Below, one piece after another: positions 55,001 to 61,621 of a stretch of 64,000 nt of DNA. A model generated the notes under the pieces. The model had not been told where the DNA came from and did no database searches. It saw nothing but the letters and a program-made list of their open reading frames with translations. Every line of letters begins with the position of its first letter. Within the stretch, counting starts at the first letter, position 1. The translations under genes were made by a program, and so were the position numbers. Origin of the DNA: Flavobacterium rivuli WB 3.3-2 = DSM 21788 (lineage in GTDB: Bacteria; Bacteroidota; Bacteroidia; Flavobacteriales; Flavobacteriaceae); NCBI RefSeq assembly GCF_000378485.1, contig NZ_KB899966.1:62001-126000 (forward strand), read 5' to 3'.

Positions 55001-55335
55001 TCGGTAGCATTTTCCCTAATGGGCATCATACCTTCAAAACTTATGTAACGGGTTACAAAAGCACCTATAATAATAAATATGAACGAAAGGTGCAGCAACA
55101 GCGTGGCCCACTTTTCTTTTTTATTTAACTGGTAGCGTTTAATATTACCTATAAAATTGATTACAAACAATAACATTATGGCTTCAAACCATTTGGCATT
55201 GTATATAAAAACACGGGCAGTCTCTGTATTGTAAGCATCCTCTATAAATGTGCCAATGCCCATAGAGGCTGCAAAAACAAGGAACAAAATGGCCATTAAA
55301 CGCGTGGAGGAAAAGAAGGAAATTATTTTATCCAT
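52087..55335 (-). CDS. ccsBA: Fused cytochrome c biogenesis protein CcsBA (system II)
   Basis: This protein of about 1082 residues joins a ResB/CcsB-like N-terminal half (MDKIISFFSSTRLMAILFLV, then four membrane helices and a large periplasmic part) to a CcsA-like C-terminal half. The latter has the haem-handling WWD-type motif WGRYWGWDPKETWALV near residue 985. It exports haem and attaches it to CxxCH motifs of apocytochromes. Between the halves, around residues 490-530, lies a His-rich stretch with a duplicated HVHTEGDG. I placed the start at 55335, because the frame upstream of it lacks the character of the family and the membrane helix follows directly. The gene heads a transcript with the peroxidase gene. 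Confidence 0.92.
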   Translation of the reverse strand: MDKIISFFSSTRLMAILFLVFAASMGIGTFIEDAYNTETARVFIYNAKWFEAIMLLFVINFIGNIKRYQLNKKEKWATLLLHLSFIFIIIGAFVTRYISFEGMMPIRENATESRFYSDKPYLTVMVDGEYQGSMQRRTFEQPLLFTSKEVPFIASNYFSISNEFNNIPFEIEYKKFTLGAKEVITQDPNGTQYLKLVEQGAGVRHDHYLKEGEVQSINNILFAFNKQTQGAVNIIKKGEDYTVQTPFSGNFMRMIDKFQGPVAKDSVQPLMFRSLYNLEGAMFVIPDHAIKGKVAYQSNNDYKTKEDAALTVVVKSEGKEKEITLLGGRQKIGIPVSFKQGKLEYTIMYGSKTYELPFAIKLNDFIAEKYPGTENSYASFESKVTIIDKEKNHTEDVRIFMNNVLDYRGYRFFQASYDPDELGTRLSVSHDFWGTWISYLGYFLLYIGLMAILFDDKNTRFGDLKRKLDKVNAKKAALTIMLLMISLAGFSQEHVHTEGDGHVHTEGDGHKHEAAEVHNHTAATDQHAHERVKPTQAQLDSVINKYKVSDEHAAKFSRIVIQDFGGRMKPANTFASELLRKVSEKDTYNKLNADQALLSMSMLGEIWYDVPIIALKRGNDSIRKIAGLESKVKYAAMSDFFDNVGNYKLAPLLQDAYKEKEPNQFQKDFIDIDKKINLLNWAISGQILKVLPIPNDKGNKWVSYPEAAEGSIKGLDTIRNIVPFYFGALGKATQTKDYSTAESILDGLSKYQKKAGAAVMPSDDKINAELYYNKYDLFKKLYSWYAMAGIFMFLFTIIKLFNSRKTVRYGVTFFHGLIIVLFALHTLWLAVRWYVSGHAPWSNAYESVIYVGWATMFFGLAFGRKSQLTVASTALVAAIVLTVAHWNWTDPEIANLVPVLNSYWLMIHVAVIVGSYGPLTLGMILGLVALILMLFTNKNNKIKMDLTIKELTYINEMALTVGLVMLSIGNFLGGQWANESWGRYWGWDPKETWALVSIMVYAFVIHMRFVPSLRGTWIYNFFSVLAYASILMTYFGVNFYLTGLHSYASGELRTPMYFFYMALGVCILGGFALMQYRKHLKK
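53810..53857. repeat. Tandem 24-base repeat inside ccsBA
   Basis: Two copies of a 24-base unit, differing at two positions (53810-53833 and 53834-53857), encode two HVHTEGDG octapeptides in the His-rich linker of CcsBA. The near identity suggests a recent duplication or slippage. Confidence 0.85.
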
Positions 55336-55546
55336 GGGTATACGGAAAGGTTCTTTAAAAGTTAGTGCAAAAATACTCAAAACTTCAGTTTTAGCCTTAT
55401 AATATATATTAAAATTACACAAATGGTAAATTTCATTACGTCTAAATGACTGCTAACACAAACCACTTAGATAAAATATTTTTGTAAGAAATGATTAGCC
55501 GGAGACTTAAATAGCAAAAAAAATACTGTTTTTAACTAAACTCAAT

Positions 55547-55554
55547 TATATTTG
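55547..55554 (+). promoter_or_regulatory. Putative -7 box of the 194-aa secreted protein gene
   Basis: TATATTTG matches TAnnTTTG 31 bases before the start codon. The upstream box at 19-21 bases is poor (ACTGTT, no TTG), so the promoter is only probable. It would serve the secreted protein and the M1 peptidase genes. Confidence 0.4.
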
Positions 55555-55585
55555 CTTTAACAATTACCAACCCTATTATTAAATT

Positions 55586-56170
55586 ATGACCATTAAATTA
55601 ATTACGGCATCGCTGCTACTTATCCCCGCGCTCTCCTACTGCCAGACCGAAGCAACCACTAAAGATGGCAAAAAAGTTATTTTAAATAAAGATATGACCT
55701 GGACTTATGCTGATTGCAGTGCCCTGACCGAAACTAAAACCTATGCAGGCGGTAAGGTAATGACATCATCCAAAGAAAATTTTAGGGTTTCTGCCGATGG
55801 CAAAAACGGAATTGACATATCTATTTTAAAAGGTACAGGCACAATTATTTTTAACTTCGCCTCTATAAACCAGGATGTTAAATGCGTTAATAAAGATGCA
55901 GCGGGAACAATAGAGTTTACTGATGGCTCTAAAGTTGACATTAAACACATGAGTGACTTAAATTGTAAGGGCAATTTTAGCTGCTTTTTCGGATTGGCCG
56001 TAGGCACCGAAACAGAGGCTAAAGCGGTACAGGATAAAAAAATAAAAAGGATAAGCCTGGAGTATACTAAAAAAGAAAATAATACTTTCGTAAAGTATAC
56101 CGAAGATTTCAATGTTGCCGCAGCACAGGCAGACAGAATCTTAAAAACAATACAATGCCTGTCTAATTAA
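55586..56170 (+). CDS. Secreted protein of unknown function
   Basis: This 194-aa protein has a signal peptide cut near LSYCQ. The mature part starts with TKDGKKVILNKDMTWTY, an opening seen in several small flavobacterial secreted proteins. A beta-rich domain follows, with NFRVSADGKNGIDISIL and four cysteines (DVKCVNK, DLNCKGNFSCFFG). I do not recognise a named family. The final QCLSN holds a further Cys. It precedes the M1 peptidase gene by 16 bases and is probably co-transcribed with it. Function is unknown. Confidence 0.65.
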   Translation: MTIKLITASLLLIPALSYCQTEATTKDGKKVILNKDMTWTYADCSALTETKTYAGGKVMTSSKENFRVSADGKNGIDISILKGTGTIIFNFASINQDVKCVNKDAAGTIEFTDGSKVDIKHMSDLNCKGNFSCFFGLAVGTETEAKAVQDKKIKRISLEYTKKENNTFVKYTEDFNVAAAQADRILKTIQCLSN

Positions 56171-56186
56171 TAACTGATATTAGTTA

Positions 56187-58112
56187 ATGAAAATACATAA
56201 AATACTATTGCTTACAGGCCTTATAGGCTTTGCATCTCTTGCCCAGGAAATTACTCCTAACAACCAGTCTAAATTTGATGATGTTACTTATCGCCGTAGT
56301 AACGTTTACAGGTCGGCGTCCGGTAAACCCGGGCCGCAATATTGGCAAAACAGCGCCAGCTATGCTATAGAAGCAGAGCTTGATGATAAAGCCAATACGC
56401 TAAAGGGCAAAGTTACCATGACCTATGTTAACAACAGCCCTGAAGACCTTAATTATATATGGATGTATGTAGAGCAAAACCGCTTTACACCCGAATCGCG
56501 CGGTACGCTAACTACTCCGTTACAAGGAAATCGATACTCCGGCGATATAGATGGCGGTGTCTCAATAACAAACCTTAGCGCCAAAACTAAAGGAGATGCG
56601 TCAACAAAATTCCTGATTACAGATACCCGTATGCAGGTGTTTTTTAACGAGCCACTTAAAGCCAAAGGAGGCAAGGCTACTGTAAGTATGAACTTTGAAT
56701 TTAAAATTCCGGAAGCGGGTATGGACCGTATGGGTATGCTTGCTACAGAAAAAGGCACCACTTACTCTATAGCGCAATGGTACCCGCGTGTTGCTGTATT
56801 TGACGATGTAGTAGGTTGGAATACTGAGCCTTACCTTGGCGCAGGAGAATTTTATGTTGAGTATGGCAACTTTGATTATAAAATTACCGTTCCTTATGAG
56901 CATATTGTTGTAGGATCTGGCGAGTTAGTTAATGCTAAAGAAGTGCTTACCGCAGAACAGTTAAAACGTTGGGAACAGGCTAAAAATAGCGATAAAACCG
57001 TTTATCTTATATCGCCTGCCGAGGCTGGAAATGCTGCCGTTACCCGCGCTGCAAAAAGTGGTAAGGTAACATGGCATTTTAAAATGACCAACACACGCGA
57101 TGTAGCTTTTGCATCAGCCAAAAATTTTATATGGGATGCCGCAAAGATAAACCTGCCAAGTGGTAAAAAAGCACTGGCGCAATCTGTTTATACTGCCGAG
57201 AGTGACGGCCCTCAGGCATGGACACGCTCTACTGAGTTTACTAAAGCATCTATAGAGAATTACTCTAAAATGTGGTTTGAATATCCTTACCCAAATGCTG
57301 TAAACGTAGCATCTAATGCCGGTGGTATGGAATATCCGGGCGTATCATTTTGCCATGCCAGCAGCACCGGCGCCGATCTTTGGGATGTGACCGATCATGA
57401 ATTTGGACACAATTGGTTCCCCATGATAGTAGGTTCTAACGAGCGCCGCTACCCATGGATGGATGAAGGCTTTAATACGTTTATAAACTACTACAGTGCC
57501 GTTGCTTTTAACAATAACGAATTTCCCAGCGATGTGGCTAAAAGCCGCAGCAGGGTGCCATGGCTAAAATCTAAATACAGGGAAAGTATTGCTACCTACC
57601 CGGATGTTGCAAGGCCAATGAATCTTGGTTTTACCGCATATTACAAACCTGCAACAGGACTTATTATGCTTCGTGAATATATATTAGGACATGAACGTTT
57701 TGATAATGCTTTTAAAGCTTACATAAAAACATGGGCTTTTAAACATCCGCAACCTACAGATTTTTTTAACGCTATGGATAATGGTGCCGGCGAAAACCTT
57801 AATTGGTTCTGGAAAGGCTGGTTTGTAGATAATGATAATATAGATCTTGGAGTAACTAAAGTTACAGAGAATAAAGACAATACAATTATTACTTTTACTA
57901 ATAAAGGCGATATGCCTGCCCCAGTGGTATTTAAGGTTACGTTTACTGATAATACAAGTGAGGTAAAGACCCTGCCTGTAGAGATATGGCAGCGCGGCAA
58001 CGAGTGGGATTACCTGCTTCGTACTCCTAAAAAAGTTAAAACTGTTGATATAGATCCGGGACGCTTTATTCCTGATGTTAATATTAACGACAACTCCTGG
58101 ATTAAAGAATAA
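56187..58112 (+). CDS. Secreted M1 family metallopeptidase
   Basis: This 641-aa aminopeptidase-like protein has a signal peptide (ending near ASLAQ). The zinc site is HEFGH (H404, E405, H408) with E427 in WMDEGFNTF, exactly 18 residues after the second His. The exopeptidase motif appears as AGGMEYPG. It would remove N-terminal residues from peptides in the periplasm or outside. The C-terminal part (after about 540) is a short beta domain rather than the long ERAP-type domain. A strong terminator follows 20 bases after the stop codon. Confidence 0.92.
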   Translation: MKIHKILLLTGLIGFASLAQEITPNNQSKFDDVTYRRSNVYRSASGKPGPQYWQNSASYAIEAELDDKANTLKGKVTMTYVNNSPEDLNYIWMYVEQNRFTPESRGTLTTPLQGNRYSGDIDGGVSITNLSAKTKGDASTKFLITDTRMQVFFNEPLKAKGGKATVSMNFEFKIPEAGMDRMGMLATEKGTTYSIAQWYPRVAVFDDVVGWNTEPYLGAGEFYVEYGNFDYKITVPYEHIVVGSGELVNAKEVLTAEQLKRWEQAKNSDKTVYLISPAEAGNAAVTRAAKSGKVTWHFKMTNTRDVAFASAKNFIWDAAKINLPSGKKALAQSVYTAESDGPQAWTRSTEFTKASIENYSKMWFEYPYPNAVNVASNAGGMEYPGVSFCHASSTGADLWDVTDHEFGHNWFPMIVGSNERRYPWMDEGFNTFINYYSAVAFNNNEFPSDVAKSRSRVPWLKSKYRESIATYPDVARPMNLGFTAYYKPATGLIMLREYILGHERFDNAFKAYIKTWAFKHPQPTDFFNAMDNGAGENLNWFWKGWFVDNDNIDLGVTKVTENKDNTIITFTNKGDMPAPVVFKVTFTDNTSEVKTLPVEIWQRGNEWDYLLRTPKKVKTVDIDPGRFIPDVNINDNSWIKE

Positions 58113-58132
58113 TCCCGGTGCAATAAAAGTTT

Positions 58133-58169
58133 AAAAGGATGGTTTTCTTAAAGAAAGCCATCCTTTTTT
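58133..58169 (+). terminator. Intrinsic terminator after the M1 peptidase gene
   Basis: A 15-base inverted repeat with one G-T pair (58133-58147 with 58153-58167, core AAAAGGATGG/CCATCCTTTT) and a 5-base loop ends in TTTTTT (58164-58169). It lies 20 bases after the stop codon. Confidence 0.92.
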
Positions 58170-58241
58170 ATTTGCAGATAATAATTATGGTTATTAGTAA
58201 AATTTGCGCTTGTAAACTTTAATTTTTATAATTTAGCCACC

Positions 58242-59006
58242 ATGTTACAAGTAGTTATTATAGGATCGGGCAATGTAGCGCAACACCTTATTAAAGCATT
58301 TGCAACCACGTTGCAAGTACAACTGGTGCAGGCTTTCGCACGTCATCCCGAAAATCTGTCACACCTTTTACCTCAGGAAAAAATCACAAATTCGTTTGAT
58401 GACATCGCAGAGGCTGATGTTTATATTATAGCCGTATCTGACGATTCTATAACTGAAGTGTCATCGCAGTTGCCTGTAAAAGGAAAGCTTGTAGTACATA
58501 CATCGGGCAGTGCAGGGCTCGACCAGCTTGATGCTAAAAACCGCCGCGGTGTATTTTACCCGCTACAGACTTTCACTAAAAATAAATCGGTCGATTTTTC
58601 TTTAGTACCCATTTGTCTGGAAAGTGAGCATAAGGAAGATTACCGGCTGCTTGAAACTTTAGGTTATGCGCTCGCAAACAGTGTTTACAGGATAGATTCG
58701 GCACAGCGGCAGGCACTGCACGTGGCAGCAGTATTTGTAAGCAATTTTACAAATCATTTATACGGTATTGGCAGCACGGTATGCAAAGAAAACCACATAC
58801 CGTTTGATATTTTAAAACCGCTGATTAAAGAAACGGCCAGTAAAATAACTACCCTGACACCACTGCAGGCACAAACAGGACCTGCCATACGCAACGATAA
58901 AAAAACCCTGCAAAGGCACCTCGCCTTTTTGCAGAACACTAACCAGAAAGAAATTTATACCCTCTTAACCCAATCTATACAAAAGGCAAATGAGCAAAAG
59001 TTATAA
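58242..59006 (+). CDS. DUF2520/Rossmann-type NAD(P)-binding protein
   Basis: This 254-aa protein has an N-terminal nucleotide-binding fold (VVIIGSGNVAQHLIKAF) and the helical C-terminal domain of the DUF2520 family (VFVSNFTNHLYGIG, then LKPLIKETASKI). It resembles pyrroline-5-carboxylate or ketopantoate reductase relatives, but its reaction is not known. It is the first gene of a compact plus-strand operon and overlaps the next gene by 17 bases. Confidence 0.85.
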   Translation: MLQVVIIGSGNVAQHLIKAFATTLQVQLVQAFARHPENLSHLLPQEKITNSFDDIAEADVYIIAVSDDSITEVSSQLPVKGKLVVHTSGSAGLDQLDAKNRRGVFYPLQTFTKNKSVDFSLVPICLESEHKEDYRLLETLGYALANSVYRIDSAQRQALHVAAVFVSNFTNHLYGIGSTVCKENHIPFDILKPLIKETASKITTLTPLQAQTGPAIRNDKKTLQRHLAFLQNTNQKEIYTLLTQSIQKANEQKL

Positions 59007-59517
59007 AGAGATAATGAACGATATTACCACATTTATATTTGATGTGGATGGCGTATTGACTGATGGCAACATACACATTGCCCCTAATGGCGAAATGCTG
59101 CGTAACATGAATATAAGGGATGGCTATGCCATGAAAGCCGCTGTAGAAAATGGATATACTGTGTGTATCATTTCGGGCGGGCTTAATGAGGGTGTGCGTA
59201 TCCGCCTGCGCAACCTGGGCATAACCGATATTTACCTGGGTGTGCCTAACAAGGTTGAAACTTTTGACGAGTTTACCGATATTTATAAGATTAAACCGGA
59301 ACAGGTATTATATATGGGCGACGACATTCCTGATTATCATGTTATGAAACTCGTAGGGCTACCTACCTGCCCGCAGGACGCCGCACCCGAAATTAAGGAG
59401 ATAAGCAAATACATATCGCACAAAAATGGCGGTACAGGCTGTGTACGCGATGTTATTGAGCAGGTAATGAAGGTGCAGGGAAAATGGATGGAGCATTTTA
59501 ATGCGAGATACGACTAA
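58990..59517 (+). CDS. kdsC: KdsC-like HAD phosphatase (KDO 8-phosphate phosphatase)
   Basis: This 175-aa member of the HAD superfamily lacks a cap domain. Motif I is DVDGVLTDG (D18 and D20), motif II appears as CIISGG, and the acidic motif IV is YMGDDIPDYHV. The length and motifs match KdsC, which removes phosphate from KDO 8-phosphate for lipopolysaccharide core synthesis. Related enzymes act on N-acylneuraminate 9-phosphate, so the substrate is probable rather than certain. It overlaps the preceding gene. Confidence 0.88.
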   Translation: MSKSYKEIMNDITTFIFDVDGVLTDGNIHIAPNGEMLRNMNIRDGYAMKAAVENGYTVCIISGGLNEGVRIRLRNLGITDIYLGVPNKVETFDEFTDIYKIKPEQVLYMGDDIPDYHVMKLVGLPTCPQDAAPEIKEISKYISHKNGGTGCVRDVIEQVMKVQGKWMEHFNARYD

Positions 59518-59582
59518 GAAAGATTTTAGAGAATAAATATTAGGCTTTTAGAAATTATCCTAAAAAAGAGATAGTAATCAGA

Positions 59583-60482
59583 ATGAAATTAGTAAGATTA
59601 TACAGCCTGCAAAATGTACTATTGCTGGCTATTGGTATGTTAGCTTTTAAATATGGTTTCCTGGACAGGCAGCCTGTTGTGCTGGCACTTAACAACTGGC
59701 AGTATATTGTTATGGTATTAGCTTGCTGCTTTATTGCTGCAGGCGGTTTCTATATAAATAATACAGCCGGGGTTGGTAAAGAAAACAATACCGAAATTAG
59801 CGAAGCTAAAATTTACAACATTTACATTGCCCTTACACTTATAGGTGTGGGCTTAGGGTATTACATTGCAAATTTTGTAGGCAGGCCTATGCATTCGGGT
59901 ATATTTGTCGTGGGTGCGGCTACGCTGTATATTTATGCCACGAGCCTAAAGCAAACAGTTTTAGTGAGCAATATTGTTATTGCATTACTAATGGCGTTAC
60001 CGCTTATTGCTATAGGTATTTTTACAATGTATCCGGTGCTTAATGCCGAGAACAAGCTTTTACTGGCAACACTGTTAGACCTTATGCTGGATTATGCCTT
60101 ATTTATATTTGTAATTGGGCTTCTGATTACATTTATTAACGACCTCTCAAATGCCGATACTGATTACAATAATGGCATCACAACATTACCTATAACCCTT
60201 GGCAGGGCACGTACCCAAAAAATTGTTTTAGTATTTGCTTTATTACCTGTGGGTATGCTGCTCTATTACGGCAACGCCTATATAAAAGAGCTTCTTTTTG
60301 CGTTGGGCTACGGACTGGTATTTATATTGGCTCCTATGATTTACTTCCTTATAAAATTATGGAACGCCAAAACACCTAAAGATTTTCAGCATTTAGAAAT
60401 GGTGCTTAAAATAGTATTGTTATTTACAGTGCTGTCTGTAGCAGTAGTAACCTTTAATATACAGTACAATGCTAAAGGATAA
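59583..60482 (+). CDS. UbiA-superfamily prenyltransferase-like membrane protein
   Basis: This 299-aa protein has eight or nine membrane helices arranged like UbiA prenyltransferases, and flavobacterial relatives are often annotated as geranylgeranylglycerol-phosphate geranylgeranyltransferase. The second Asp-rich motif is present in INDLSNADTDYNNGITTLP (D187, D192, D194). The first motif is degenerate: where NDxxDxxxD is expected the chain reads INNTAGVGKEN from residue 58. The substrate, and even activity, is therefore doubtful. It lies in the operon between the kdsC and maf genes, overlapping the latter by 14 bases. Confidence 0.8.
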   Translation: MKLVRLYSLQNVLLLAIGMLAFKYGFLDRQPVVLALNNWQYIVMVLACCFIAAGGFYINNTAGVGKENNTEISEAKIYNIYIALTLIGVGLGYYIANFVGRPMHSGIFVVGAATLYIYATSLKQTVLVSNIVIALLMALPLIAIGIFTMYPVLNAENKLLLATLLDLMLDYALFIFVIGLLITFINDLSNADTDYNNGITTLPITLGRARTQKIVLVFALLPVGMLLYYGNAYIKELLFALGYGLVFILAPMIYFLIKLWNAKTPKDFQHLEMVLKIVLLFTVLSVAVVTFNIQYNAKG

Positions 60483-61059
60483 ATTAAAAAACTATAAGCT
60501 CATTTTAGCATCAGGATCGCCACGCAGGCAGCAGTTTATGCGCGATCTTGATGTAGATTTCGAAGTTCGTCTTAAAGATGTGGAGGAAATTTATCCGGAC
60601 CATTTACAGGGTGCCGAAATAACTGATTTCCTTGCCATACTTAAAGCAAAAGCACTTGAAAATCTTACGGATAATGAAATTGTAATTACCAGCGATACTA
60701 TTGTTTGGCATGAAAATAAAGCGTTAGGCAAACCCAAAGATTATAATGATGCCTTTGCGATATTACGTTCGCTATCGGGTAAGACACATGAGGTAATAAC
60801 ATCTGTATGTATAAAGAATGCGGGGAACAGTGATGTGTTTAATGAAACAACAAGGGTTACTTTTAATACTTTATCAGACGAAGAAATAACGTATTACCTT
60901 GATAACTATAAACCATTTGACAAAGCCGGCGCTTATGGCATACAGGAATGGATAGGCCTTGTAGCTATTGCACGCATAGAAGGTTCTTATGCAAATGTTG
61001 TTGGGCTGCCGGTTGATAAAGTTTACCAATATTTGTGTAAATTTACCGAAAAGGAATAA
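60469..61059 (+). CDS. maf: Maf family nucleotide pyrophosphatase
   Basis: This 196-aa cytoplasmic enzyme opens with the Maf motif LILASGSPRRQQF and contains VITSDTIVWHENKALGKP, with the catalytic Asp, and the late AGAYGIQEWIGLVAIARIEG. Maf proteins hydrolyse nucleoside triphosphates such as dTTP, UTP or modified forms to monophosphates, acting in pool cleaning and possibly septum control. It overlaps the end of the UbiA-like gene by 14 bases and is followed after 3 bases by the MscS gene. Confidence 0.93.
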   Translation: MLKDKLKNYKLILASGSPRRQQFMRDLDVDFEVRLKDVEEIYPDHLQGAEITDFLAILKAKALENLTDNEIVITSDTIVWHENKALGKPKDYNDAFAILRSLSGKTHEVITSVCIKNAGNSDVFNETTRVTFNTLSDEEITYYLDNYKPFDKAGAYGIQEWIGLVAIARIEGSYANVVGLPVDKVYQYLCKFTEKE

Positions 61060-61062
61060 AGA

Positions 61063-61596
61063 ATGGATATATTAGGATCTGAGTATAGTAAAGAAATAAT
61101 AAGGACAGTAATTGTCCTGATAGTATTTGTATTACTAAATTTTGTGATTAATATATTTACCAAACGCTACGCTAAAGCATCACATCTGTCGGAGCATCGT
61201 ACTAATCTTATTTCCAAATATATAGACTTTATAATGTTTGCGCTTTTCTGTATTGTAATATTTGCAGTATGGGCCAGCAAGTCGCAGGATATTTTTGGGT
61301 TTATAGGTACGGCCATTACGGTTATAGGCGTGGCATTATTTGCGCAGTGGTCTATACTTAGCAACATAACATCGGGTGTAATAATGTTCTTTACGTTCCC
61401 TTTCCGCATAGGCGATGTTATTCGTGTGCATGATAAAGATTTTCCCATAGAAGCCCAAATAGAAGATATAAAAGCCTTCCATACCATACTTAAAACCCGC
61501 AATGGCGAAATGATTACCTATCCTAACAGCCTGCTGCTGCAAAAGGGTGTGAGCATAATTCCCATTAAGCAGGACGATAAAGAATTTTACGATTAA
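61063..61596 (+). CDS. Short MscS-family mechanosensitive channel
   Basis: This 177-aa protein has three membrane helices. The third reads GVALFAQWSILSNITSGVIM, the pore-lining helix of MscS. The beta domain follows (FPFRIGDVIRVHDKDFPIEA, then TYPNSLLLQKGV). The C-terminal alpha/beta vestibule of E. coli MscS (286 aa) is missing, so this is a short-form member. It should open under membrane tension. The gene starts 3 bases after maf. Confidence 0.88.
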   Translation: MDILGSEYSKEIIRTVIVLIVFVLLNFVINIFTKRYAKASHLSEHRTNLISKYIDFIMFALFCIVIFAVWASKSQDIFGFIGTAITVIGVALFAQWSILSNITSGVIMFFTFPFRIGDVIRVHDKDFPIEAQIEDIKAFHTILKTRNGEMITYPNSLLLQKGVSIIPIKQDDKEFYD

Positions 61597-61621
61597 AGGT
61601 TTACCAAACCGCCCTTTTACA

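Noticed and set aside
54532..55128. Open frame of 198 codons opposite ccsBA
   Set aside because: It is antisense to the well-supported CcsB half. The product is Lys/Phe-rich with no recognisable domain, as expected for the complement of an AT-rich membrane gene.
61063..61596. MscS gene regarded as truncated
   Set aside because: The frame has clean start and stop codons within a tight operon. Short MscS forms lacking the vestibule are common.
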